From Rhypophila decipiens (lineage: Eukaryota > Ascomycota > Sordariomycetes > Sordariales > Naviculisporaceae), in assembly GCA_033297075.1 (NCBI GenBank), contig MU858048.1:310001-374000 (forward strand): 64,000 bases of DNA. The letters are read 5' to 3'. The notes under the pieces are model-generated. The model was not told the DNA's origin. It saw nothing but the letters and a program-made list of their open reading frames with translations, and ran no database searches. A program made the position numbers and the translations under genes. Below, piece after piece: positions 43,562 through 52,856 of this stretch; position 1 is the stretch's first letter; every line of letters starts with the position of its first letter.

Positions 43562-45670
43562 ATGACACTCTATTTACTCAGGCGGCCAAATGGCAACCTA
43601 TTGCCCTTGACGAGGTCTCTTCTTTATCCAGGAATGCTCGCCAGACAGAAGTCTACACTATCAGCAATTAATGACGCGATTCGGAAAGCTCAGAAGCTCC
43701 TTCCGCCACATGACAAGAGAAGAGCAGAACTCAAAGAAGGCGGGAAACGAACGACCTATTCGGAGAGGAAGAACCTGCTGAATGAGGATGGCAAACCCAT
43801 GACCTACCGGGAGAGACAAGCTGCTAGAGAAGCACTGGCCGAGGACAGACCAGCGTTTAAAATTCGGAAAGGGAAAAAGAATATCACCATCGACCCGTCC
43901 AAGGCCCGGCCCCTGTCAAGACAAAAGCAATTTTACGATGAAGACAGAAGCTTTGCGAAAAAGAGCTTGGTGCATCAGGTGAACACAGGTAAGCTCAGAG
44001 ACCAACTGAAAGAGCTTGGGGAGGAGGGAAGGAGTTTGGCAACATCCAGGTCCGAGTCTGAAGGAACCACATCAGCTCGAGGAGAAGAAATGGGAAGAGA
44101 TCGCCCAGGGAGACTCGAGACGCAGTTTCAGAATACAAGTTCTTTCAAGGATCTTGAAGACTGGGGGGACAAACTTCCAGGATCATCGCCATCATGGATC
44201 AGAAGAGGCCGACAGGGCTCCAACAATCGATCTCAGGATGGAGGACGTGCAGAAAGGACGTCGTCCAGGTTCTCGCCCTCTGACCCCAAATCGTTGGATT
44301 CACAACGCATATCTCGATACACGGGTCGTTCGGATAAAGTGGACAGGTATGATTGGCGTGAGGACTCAACACGAGAGGATCGCCCTCCCTGGTCTCCTCG
44401 GGAAGAACGTTCTCCACGGTCTACTCGAGAGGATCGTCCCCCATCGTCTGCTCGAGAAGATCGCTCTCCACGGTTCACTAGAGAGGATCGCCCTCCCTGG
44501 TCTCCTCGACAAGAACGTTCTCCACGGTCTACTCGAGAGGACCGCCCTCCATGGTCTTCTCGAGAAGATGGCCGACCCCCGAGGCAAACATCAGACAGGA
44601 TACCTCGACGTTCGGAAGGGTCTCGTCACGATTTCCAGAGCCCACGCGAAGCGCCCCCGTCTGACGCGCCCCTGTCGATCCCGTACACCACAGCGGCCTC
44701 GCAGTTCCTCTACGGGAGATCCGTCGTCCTCGCGGCTCTAAACTTCTCGCGCCGCAAACTCTACAAGCTCTACATCTACGGCGGCTATAATCGCCAAAAC
44801 ACTGAGAACGACGATATAATCGAGAAGAAGGCCCGGAAGAAGGGTATCGAGGTCGAGTTCCTCGGCACCGGCGGGGAACGGCTCCTCGACAAGATGGCCG
44901 GCGGACGCCCGCACAACGGCTACGTCCTCGAAGCCTCCCCTCTCCCTCAGCTCCCCGTGACCGGTCTCGGCCCGTACACCGAGTCCTCCACCGACCCGTC
45001 CCACCAGTACAAATCGGGTTATGAAATCTCCCTCGGCCACCAGTCGGCCGAAGAAGCCGCCGTGAACGGCACCTCGCCCTTTGTAGTCACCGCACCATCC
45101 AGCCGCAAACCTCTCGTCGTTCTCCTCCACCAGATCCTCGATCCCGGTAACCTGGGCGCTATCCTTCGCACAGTGTCGTTCCTCGGCGCGTCAGCAGTGG
45201 CTATTACCAAGCGCGCGTCCGCCACGCTCACCCCCGTCGCCCTGAAATCCTCGGCCGGAGCGGGCGAGTCCATCACCCTCTTCTCCATCTCCAACTCTGT
45301 CCCCGAATTCCTCGAAAATTCCCGTGAAGCGGGCGATTGGCAGGTTTATGCCGCCGTGCCCGAGACTTCGGCCAGTAAGCGATCGCCGCAGGTGAATACC
45401 TACGAGGTCGAGGACATGGATCCGCTGAGGACGAAGCCGTGCATTTTGGTCTTGGGGTCCGAAGGCGAGGGGCTGCCCGGGCAAATCATGAGCAAGGCGG
45501 ATTACCAGATGAGTATCCCGAACCTGGGCGGGCCTAGCCACGGTGGCGAGGTGGACAGCTTGAATGTCAGTGTTGCGGCTGGTTTGTTGACCAGTGCTTT
45601 TATGCGGGGGAGTATGATGGAGATGGGCAGTTTGAGCAAGGAGAGTGCCAAGGGCGAGGCTTTGTTCTAA
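43562..45670 (+). CDS. mrm1: Mitochondrial 21S rRNA ribose 2'-O-methyltransferase, SpoU family
   Basis: Single exon of 702 residues. The N-terminus (MTLYLLRRPNGNLLPLTRSL) is basic and lacks acids for about 35 residues, as in a mitochondrial presequence. Residues about 30-380 are charged and disordered, with a nonapeptide array at about 272-334. A SpoU substrate-binding domain starts near 375 (FLYGRSVVLAALNFSRRKLY), and the knotted methyltransferase domain near 520 carries the three SpoU motifs: DPGNLGAILRT, LVLGSEGEGLP and VDSLNVSVAAGLL. MRM1 methylates one ribose in the peptidyl-transferase region of the mitochondrial large rRNA. At 702 residues the protein is much longer than the yeast enzyme because of the inserted disordered region. 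Confidence 0.93.
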   Translation: MTLYLLRRPNGNLLPLTRSLLYPGMLARQKSTLSAINDAIRKAQKLLPPHDKRRAELKEGGKRTTYSERKNLLNEDGKPMTYRERQAAREALAEDRPAFKIRKGKKNITIDPSKARPLSRQKQFYDEDRSFAKKSLVHQVNTGKLRDQLKELGEEGRSLATSRSESEGTTSARGEEMGRDRPGRLETQFQNTSSFKDLEDWGDKLPGSSPSWIRRGRQGSNNRSQDGGRAERTSSRFSPSDPKSLDSQRISRYTGRSDKVDRYDWREDSTREDRPPWSPREERSPRSTREDRPPSSAREDRSPRFTREDRPPWSPRQERSPRSTREDRPPWSSREDGRPPRQTSDRIPRRSEGSRHDFQSPREAPPSDAPLSIPYTTAASQFLYGRSVVLAALNFSRRKLYKLYIYGGYNRQNTENDDIIEKKARKKGIEVEFLGTGGERLLDKMAGGRPHNGYVLEASPLPQLPVTGLGPYTESSTDPSHQYKSGYEISLGHQSAEEAAVNGTSPFVVTAPSSRKPLVVLLHQILDPGNLGAILRTVSFLGASAVAITKRASATLTPVALKSSAGAGESITLFSISNSVPEFLENSREAGDWQVYAAVPETSASKRSPQVNTYEVEDMDPLRTKPCILVLGSEGEGLPGQIMSKADYQMSIPNLGGPSHGGEVDSLNVSVAAGLLTSAFMRGSMMEMGSLSKESAKGEALF
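44375..44563 (+). repeat. Seven tandem 27-bp units in the MRM1 coding region
   Basis: The units encode nonapeptides alternating between EDRPPWSPR-like and EERSPRSTR-like forms: EDRPPWSPR, EERSPRSTR, EDRPPSSAR, EDRSPRFTR, EDRPPWSPR, QERSPRSTR, EDRPPWSSR. The alternation gives a 54-bp higher-order unit, so the array probably grew by duplication of pairs. It is in frame and lies in the disordered part of the enzyme. Confidence 0.93.
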
Positions 45671-46137
45671 GCCATGCAGCATCTGGAGTTTGTTCTTCTT
45701 TTGTCTTTTTTTTTTCAAGTTTGTCGTTTGTATGATTTTGTAATCTGCTTGTATATTTGTGTATCATAAACTGTACTCTATTGTATTTTATAACTGGGCG
45801 GGGTTGAAAGGAAAAGATGGTATTTATGTATCAACAGCTTGGTAACCGGGTAGTTGGATTGGGATAGTAAGCATGATACCCATGGGATGAATTGACATAT
45901 CTACATCGCTCACGAGACTCGAATTGCCTTCATATGGACACGAGTACCCCGTTTCTTGCTTGTGTGAAGAGTGATTGGATAAATACAGATTTTGTTGGAT
46001 GGCTAGATACATGAATAAAAGGGAGATATGGATTAAGTTTCTGACTATTTCCTTCCTCCCCATTCAGTGATTATGGACAGCCCTCTTTATGCTAATATGT
46101 ACAATACATCCAAAAAATGGACCCCCAGCCAATACGT
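45671..46137. other. Intergenic region downstream of MRM1
   Basis: T-rich 3' flank (poly-T near 45706-45716), then AT-rich sequence up to the inverted LINE remnant. No gene found. Confidence 0.6.
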
Positions 46138-46349
46138 AATGCCACCACCTTCTCAAAGATCTTGGCAATGCAGGGTAGCAAAGTAATAGGACGCCAGCGT
46201 ATGGGTCCTTGTATGTTTCTTTTCCCGTCTTCTTGAGCATGACGATAACTCAACAAGGCGGGGAAAGAAACAGACAGGAAACCCAAAAGCTGGCGTCCCA
46301 TTACTCTGCCTCGCTGCATTGCCAAGATCTTTGAGAAGGTGGTGGCATT
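46138..46349. mobile_element. Inverted duplication of a LINE reverse-transcriptase fragment
   Basis: A near-palindrome of 212 bp: outer arms 46138-46198 and 46289-46349 match at 56 of 61 positions, and similarity continues inward to a short loop near 46243. The left arm read on the minus strand gives WRPITLLPCIAKIFEKVV, and the right arm read on the plus strand gives WRPITLPRCIAKIFEKVV. This motif, preceded by Gly-Lys-rich sequence, is typical of the start of the reverse-transcriptase domain of non-LTR (Tad/jockey/R1-like) retrotransposons. Only about 30 codons of the RT survive in each arm. Arm differences include both transitions and transversions. Confidence 0.72.
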
Positions 46350-46646
46350 GCACATTGGCTGTCCGAGACGCCCATGTACAATGGATACGATGCCGCCAAC
46401 CTAGGTATATATACACCGGTCCCTGGTCCCAATCCACCTATCTAATCCATATAGCCCATCTATAAATGAGTGAGATATGCACAAACAAAAGAAAACCAAT
46501 GAGGGCCCATAAATGCTTTAGGTATCTGAGGGGAAAGGAAATAAAAGAAAAGAAAACAACAATATACCTTCCCGTGTAGACCGATAACAAGGAAACGCTA
46601 AAGTCAAAACCACGATAAACAGAAAGAGCGAGAGAGTGACCGTTCT

Positions 46647-47777
46647 CTACTCAAGCATCACGACACTCCTATTGATCTGCCTCCTTCCCGTTCTCAAGTC
46701 CCTCCTCGAGACACAGCAGCATCCCATCCCAGCATGGACGATGAAGCCCCACAAAGTGAAGGCCGAAGCGAGCCACATAAAGACAAACATCCTGGTGCCT
46801 ACCTCGGCATGGATGTTCAAATCGCTCTGTGCCGTCGCAGCAATCCTGAAGGCGATACTAATCACCGTACCAACGATCGATGCGCCCACTATCAGGAACG
46901 ACGAGATGAATGACACGATTCCGAGAGGTAGACTCCTCCACCGAGAATCGACGCCGAGAGGTGTGACGAAGATCATGATAAAGTTGATGACTATGCCGGT
47001 GATGAAGAAACCGAACATGATCTGCGATGTGATGCGCAGGACATCGAGGATGGTGATAACTGCTGTGGGAAGGGCGATGGTTGCCCCTGCTAAGAGTTCA
47101 TTCATGATCACCTCGACAGGATTGAACCAATACAGCTTTTCGGGCGTTGAGCAAAAGGTTATCCCTTGGCCCTGATAGCCCTCGCAGAAGTTCCATCTTG
47201 AGAAAATTGGTCAGCCGGAGAAGGGGATGATTTTGGGTGTGAGTGAGACGAGGTACTTACAATCCGACTTGGTAAAAGTCATGGAGACCAATACTCTGTG
47301 CAATACTGTTGATCAACTGGGCGTTGGGTACCGAGGTTGGTATGATATCGGTAAGATCAAGCTTGTAGAAATAGACATCTTTCAAGACTGGACTGTTGGA
47401 AGTATTACCAATTATGACCTTTTGGAGATGGAGTCAGCGACAGTTGATAAGTGAGAGATAAGGATCAAGAGTCTTACCAGTATTAAAAATATCACCGACA
47501 GGGCGTAAGATATTGATCCACTGATGGCAAAGTTTCGGCGGAGCTTGGTCCTCTGCTTGATTGAGGCCTCGTTGAGCGTTACTACCGTGTCGCTTGAAGC
47601 AGTCCGGGATGTGGATGATGCCCGGTCTGACTCTGGTCGGGGTGCTATAACTCCATCTGGTCGGTTCCAAGTCGTCCCGGAGCTCAGAGTTGGGGATCTT
47701 TTCTCGGATATAGGTGCTGTTTTGCTATTTGATTTTCGGATGCGTAGGAAGGAGGGGAGGTCTATTCTTTTGCCCAT
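46647..47777 (-). CDS. SUR7/PalI-family plasma-membrane protein
   Basis: Exons 47777-47478, 47418-47261 and 47196-46647 give 335 residues. The cytosolic N-terminus of about 85 residues is Ser/Thr/Arg-rich. Then comes TM1 (ISYALSVIFLILVIIG) and an extracellular loop with the SUR7 signature of a Trp and paired Cys (LWNFCEGY, then ITFCSTPEKLYWFNP). Three further membrane segments follow (SQIMFGFFITGIVINFIMIF, LGIVSFISSFLIVGASIVGT, MFVFMWLASAFTLWGFIV), and a short CCC-containing tail. The four-span topology and loop motif define the family, whose members sit in eisosomes or take part in pH signalling (PalI/Rim9). The sequence does not decide between these. The first intron joins the two halves of TM1. 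Confidence 0.85.
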
Positions 47778-49464
47778 CTTAGTCTTTGGGTTTGTTTTTG
47801 TTTTTGTTTTATTGGAGATTGAGCCTGATATCGTGGGCCTGGGAAATTGCGTGGTCGGTAAGGTGCGTTGAAAGGAAACAGAAACCGTAGAAGCCGTTAA
47901 TCGTAGAATGAACTACGGGATCCGGTTGTGACGTATGTAAGCCGCCGTCAAGGCCGACTTTGAGTAAGGAAAACGAGGCCAAAGAATCCAGCTCAATGGG
48001 TGAATGGAATGATTGAAACAATGGAGAACTGCGTAGTTTCCACACTGCCGCTCCTATTGTTGACTGGGAAATGGGATGAAAGAAGAGATGATGGAAGGGA
48101 AGGGTCGGTGGTGTTGAGGAAGGTTCGTCAGACCTGCCAACTGTGCATTTGCGTCAAGCCGGCCGAGGAACTGACTTCGCGATCATGGGTATTCCTGTAT
48201 CTTCGAGGTCGGCTAGCCCACGGCTTGCGTTGGCCAGATAAAAACAATCTTACACGCCTGAGCGGAAATCGGTGGATATTTTGCTCCAAGGCGGTCTGTC
48301 TTGGAATTTTCTGCTGACCGGGCTTCAATTGGATTCAAGACCCCTGAGTCTTTGTGATGCCCAGCGGCTGGTTCCAGATCCCCGACAGTTGCCAACGTCA
48401 GTGGGGGCTTTTTGGGTGTGCGGGCGTTTATCCGTACAAGTGACGACTGTATCGTGACGAGTGTATCAGTTCGGCAGTTGTCTTTCACGGTCCAAATGTC
48501 TCACTGCAATCCTTCGAGAATCATGGGAATCAGGGACGACATAGATCTGATGGCCACGAGATGCAGGAGAAAGACATGTCATATGAGAAGATTAGGGGAC
48601 CATCAAATTTAATGTACCGAATTTTGTCCTCATCATGGAAACATGTTTACCAAACGCCCAAGACGCCGTTCCCAGCGATTATCTCCGGCGCTCCGCTGCA
48701 CAGCCCTGCAGTCCCCTGCCAGCGCACGCGTCGATCAGCCCGTCCCTGGGTCGGCCACTGCTATCAACTTGGCGCCGGTGTTTTCTGCCGAGATGCTAAG
48801 ATCGTCAACGTCATTACCAAGAATAGCAAAACTTGAAATCGCTGTGCGCACCAGCCAGTATATTGAGCATGAATAAATACAAAGACATCATACGGCAGGA
48901 ATTTGCCACTAGAAACAACACAAGAAGTTGCATTTTATGTATAAAAAAAATCCCGATGCTCGTGGGTGCCAATTTCTCAGCATTTTTTACAAGACATTGG
49001 TCAGCCGGGCTCTCAGCGTGAGCGACCATGACAGAGCAAGTGAATGGTTGCTTATCCGTATCCGTACACGTGTATGTACTGTACACGCTGGGATTGTTTC
49101 AACGTCGAACGCTGTCCACCAGTGAAGCAATCGCGCCTGGGCAGCGGCAGTGCAGCACCAAGATCCATCCAAAGTGGGACCGCCTGAACGGTAAAGTTGG
49201 GACGAAGAATTGAAGATGGACGACGGGTCCGGTCCAGTCCTTCGTATTGTGCTGACATCAATGCAGTCGCCTGGTGTACTTTGATGCCCCTTTGACAAGT
49301 CACCAACAGAACCTTAATTCTTAAGCTGGATCTCGCTTTAGTTTTCCCTTCGTTCTTCAGTCCTCCATTTCTCAGACACATCCCAATTATTAGTCCTCAT
49401 GTCCCAGCAGGAGCGTTGCCTCTTACCGGAGTAATTTTACCTCTGCCCTTTTTATTGATGCACA
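47778..49464. other. 1.7-kb divergent promoter region
   Basis: Lies between the SUR7-family gene (-) and the PLC-like gene (+). Open frames are short and overlap on both strands without family resemblance. No repeats noticed. Confidence 0.5.
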
Positions 49465-50850
49465 ATGGCGTCACTAAAACGTTTGGGCTGTCTTCTGTTG
49501 ACGCTCTCCTCGACGACCTGGCTGGTCCACGCTGCCGATGAAGAGACCTCAACCACATCCGACGACGGCGTGGTTGTCTTGACTGGTACTAAGAAATTAA
49601 CCACCGAGCGACCAACGCCGACAGACACATCGGTAACAACCACTATAACATTCGGGTCGGCCGCCTCTCCCTCCGGCTCGCTCGGGACTCTTGCGGCAAA
49701 TTCCACGGCCGAAGATGCCTCCACCAACACCGTCACCTTGATCACCGGCACACAATCAAAGACTACTTCCACCATTACGTCCAGCATATCCGGTAACGGT
49801 ACCCTGACATCCTCGACAACAGTCTCGGCGCCGCCGGCGCCAACCAATACCCGGCCATGTAATAACTATCCCGAATTCTGTAACCGCAAGTACAGCAACA
49901 TCACAGAAGTCGGCGCCCATAACAGCCCGTTTGTACGCGCCGGTTCCGCCGCAGCCAACCAACAATTCCCCGTCACCGACCAGCTCAACGATGGCGTGCG
50001 GTTCCTACAAGCCCAGATCCAGTGGCCGGAAAATGCCACCACTGGGCCCCCTCATCTCTGCCACACTTCGTGCGACCTCCTCGACGCGGGCCCGATCATG
50101 GACTGGCTGACCGACATTCGTAACTGGGTCGCAAATCACCCTTATGACGTGGTCACCATTCTCTTCGGCAACGGCAACTACTCCAAGGCCGAAGTCTATG
50201 CTCCTTACATCGAATCCACCGGGATCCTGCAGTATGTCTATACCCCGCCGAAAGCGCCGATGGCGGTCGACGACTGGCCCACGCTCTCCTCCATGATCCT
50301 CTCGGGCCAGAGAGTAGTCATGTTCCTCGACTACGAAGCAAATCAGACCGCCTACCCGTGGCTCCAGGACCAGATGAGCAACCTCTGGGAGACTCCGTTC
50401 GACCCGACAGACCCCACCTTTCCATGCCTGCAACATCGACCACCCGGGCTGTCGAAGCCAGACGCAGTGAACAGGATGTATCTCATGAATCACAACCTGA
50501 ACGCAGAGGTTTCATTGCTGGGAAACTCGATCCTAGTGCCGGCTGTGTCGGAGCTGAACAAGACGAACGCTGCTGAGGGGGTCGGAAGCGTATTTTGGGC
50601 GGCTGAAAATTGCATGAACATGTGGGATGGACATGCGCCCAAGATTCTGAATGTGGATTATTACAACTACGGGAGCTACCAAGGCAGCGTGTTCGAGGCC
50701 GCTGCCAAAATTAATAACGTCACGTATGACAAGAACAGGCCTTGCTGCGGGCAAGGAGTTAATGCTGCTGGGAGGGTCGGTGCTGAGGGGTTAAAGATGA
50801 TGGTATGGGGGTTGCTTGTCGGTTGGGTTGCTTTCTGGGTCGCATTATAA
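49465..50850 (+). CDS. GPI-anchored PI-PLC-like phosphodiesterase
   Basis: Intronless, 461 residues. Residues 1-23 form a signal peptide (LGCLLLTLSSTTWLVHA), followed by about 110 residues rich in Ser/Thr with likely heavy O-glycosylation. The TIM-barrel PLC X-like domain starts at NITEVGAHNSPFV, with a catalytic-type His in GAHNS and another in HLCHTSCDLLDAG; the barrel continues through DVVTILFGNG and RVVMFLDYEAN. The C-terminus ends in a hydrophobic tail (MMVWGLLVGWVAFWVAL) preceded by small residues (GVNAAGRVGAEG), the pattern of a GPI-attachment signal. Several N-x-S/T sites are present. Family members hydrolyse or bind phosphoinositide-like lipids at the cell surface; the true substrate is unknown. 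Confidence 0.88.
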   Translation: MASLKRLGCLLLTLSSTTWLVHAADEETSTTSDDGVVVLTGTKKLTTERPTPTDTSVTTTITFGSAASPSGSLGTLAANSTAEDASTNTVTLITGTQSKTTSTITSSISGNGTLTSSTTVSAPPAPTNTRPCNNYPEFCNRKYSNITEVGAHNSPFVRAGSAAANQQFPVTDQLNDGVRFLQAQIQWPENATTGPPHLCHTSCDLLDAGPIMDWLTDIRNWVANHPYDVVTILFGNGNYSKAEVYAPYIESTGILQYVYTPPKAPMAVDDWPTLSSMILSGQRVVMFLDYEANQTAYPWLQDQMSNLWETPFDPTDPTFPCLQHRPPGLSKPDAVNRMYLMNHNLNAEVSLLGNSILVPAVSELNKTNAAEGVGSVFWAAENCMNMWDGHAPKILNVDYYNYGSYQGSVFEAAAKINNVTYDKNRPCCGQGVNAAGRVGAEGLKMMVWGLLVGWVAFWVAL

Positions 50851-51211
50851 ACCCCCAAGAGATTAAATAGTTCTTGTTGGTAAACATGGCAGACTCTTAT
50901 GGGACATCAGGGCATGGCGCGGCGTTTATGGAATTCTTTAAGGTTTCTTTTGTTGGCCAGCATACTAGACTGGAGGTCAGTTCGGGGATAGGGATAGATA
51001 TTTGGGGACCGCGGCGTTGATCAGTACATAAGGTACCTCCGGAGGTGCTCCGCCGGGCCTCCTTGATTTGTAAATAACATTCGAGAGGGGGTTAGCAGAA
51101 TGTAGAGAGAATAATGACTGTATAAACGTGAAAGCACGTCTAAGCCCAGATTCTGAGAATCTGGAGTATAGTATCTTATGTGAATGATATGGGCTGAAAT
51201 AGATATCCTAA

Positions 51212-51288
51212 CTTGGTAGAATAAATGCCTTAACTAGGCTGGAACAGCTACCTTCTTGGTTGGAATGGATGCCTTGACCGGGCTGGAA
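51212..51288 (-). repeat. Two diverged copies of the dispersed 22-bp repeat family
   Basis: Copies at 51212-51244 and 51254-51288 share CTTGGT, AT..ATGCCTT.AC and GGCTGGAA. Most differences are G/A or C/T (ATAAATGCC against ATGGATGCC, TTAACTAGG against TTGACCGGG). On the minus strand the core is TCAAGGCATCCATTCC, matching the units at 30.0 and 35.6 kb. Confidence 0.75.
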
Positions 51289-51455
51289 GCCAACTTGGAC
51301 TAGTGCCTGCCTGTACATTAAAACAGCGATGGTGTTTTAGGGAGAGAAAAAAAGGTAAAGAAAAGATAAAAACTGGATTGACGGCGTGCGGGAGGACCGC
51401 GACAAGATGGTCGAGTTCGAGTAGGCAAAAAGTATTTCGTAACTCGAATACGGAT

Positions 51456-51577
51456 GTATATCGAGCCTAAGGAACAGTCTGGGCGAACCCACGGATCTTG
51501 AGCTTGCCCTTTCTTATACTAAATCTAGTAGAAAAGATTTGTAGGCTTACCGGGACCGTTCCTTAGGCTCGATATAT
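51456..51577. repeat. Inverted repeat with 20-bp arms
   Basis: The left arm 51456-51475 (ATCGAGCCTAAGGAAC core) and right arm 51558-51577 are complementary at 19 of 20 positions and 82 bp apart. Weaker similarity extends outward (CTCGAATA and TCGAATCG). Could be the ends of a small degenerate element. Confidence 0.65.
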
Positions 51578-52164
51578 CGAGTAGTCGAATCGGGAGATGA
51601 AATAATTAACATACAACACTGGGGATTTGCTGGCCGTCACCGAGCCAGCTACTAGTCCGGACCTCATTAGGTAGCTTATCCATGGGATAACGGACGCGAT
51701 CCCGAGATTTCCAATAGTATGGATGGTTGTATATGCTTGTTCACTGCACAATAAAAGCTTATATAGGATTCGAGATTCTTGTCGTTGTCGTTCAGCCTTC
51801 CGAGGAGGTTCATGTTAGTGGGGATGACGTCTGCGGGGTACAGGTACCGTACCCCTGTAAGAAACCGCAAGACGAAACCCGAGCAAAAAGAAATGCCAAG
51901 ACATTTCCAAAAGCCGAGGTCCAAGGCAACTCCATCTCGGCCCCCTTTTCTCTTAAATACTTACCCCGGATTTTCCTCTCTTCACTCTTCTTTCCATCCA
52001 CCGGGGAACGTGTAATTAACAATCAGCATTTACTCCGTACTTTTTATATCATCATCGACCGACCGGCCTGTCAACGACACCCTTCGCGAGAACAGACAAA
52101 CTCACAACCCAAACTTTCCTACATACGTGTTTTTAACTCGCACTCAAAACAACAAACCCTCAAA

Positions 52165-52856
52165 ATGTCCAAGACTTTCACCAAGGCCGAGGTCGCCAGC
52201 TTCAAGGACGAGAAGACGGGCATGTACATCATTATTGACAATGATGTTTATGACATTGCTCGTGAGTCTCCTCTCTTTCTACGATGTATTTCCGTTCGGG
52301 GTGGTAGTGGTGGATGCTCTTCGTTCTCGGTTATCCATCACTGGACCTGCCCATGTCTTGTTTCCTCTCATCACTGTTCAGAGCGGGGGAAAGCTTTGGT
52401 ATCATGAACAGGATGGACGGGCAGGAAATGAGGATCATGATGTTCCTGTGGTAGTGGTGCGCGATTCAAAGGGCCAAGTGGAATTTGGCATGTGATCGGT
52501 CCGGGAATCGGATGGGACGGTGCCGACTGGCAAGATCACGGCACGGCACTCATCATTGTGGATGTCTTCGGACGGACGGCCTGGCTGCAGTTCAAGGCAG
52601 TTGAACCCAGACCTAGCGCGACAATGGCCTACTTGGCGATACCAGGCGGAACTAGACAAAGTGGGTGAACTGATTACTGACTTGAGCAAAAACAACAGCC
52701 TTCCTCGACGAGCACCCCGGTGGCGCCAAGATCCTCAAGCGCATGGCCGGCAAGGACGCTACCAAGTCGTTCTGGAAGTACCACAACGACAAGGTCCTTC
52801 CCAAGTACGGCGCCAAGTTGAAGGTCGGCACCGTTGCCGAGACTGCTAAGCTCTGA
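52165..52856 (+). CDS. Short soluble cytochrome b5-like haem protein
   Basis: Exons 52165-52261 and 52699-52856 are joined in phase 1 to give 84 residues. Starts MSKTFTKAEVASFKDEKTGM; the haem ligands are the His of DEHPGG and the His of WKYHNDK, both present with normal spacing. There is no C-terminal membrane anchor, so the protein is probably cytosolic, unlike the anchored ER cytochrome b5. The 437-nt intron is unusually long for this window; the splice sites (GTGAGT and AACAACAG) are sound. It could serve as an electron donor to oxidases or reductases, but no partner is encoded nearby. Confidence 0.88.

Larger units (their letters stand above)
50851..52164. other. Repeat-bearing intergenic region upstream of cytochrome b5
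   Basis: No gene supported. Carries inverted copies of the 22-bp repeat at 51212-51288, an inverted repeat at 51456-51577, and TACTCCGTA at 52031-52039. The final 130 bases are a C/A-rich leader for cytochrome b5. Confidence 0.55.
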
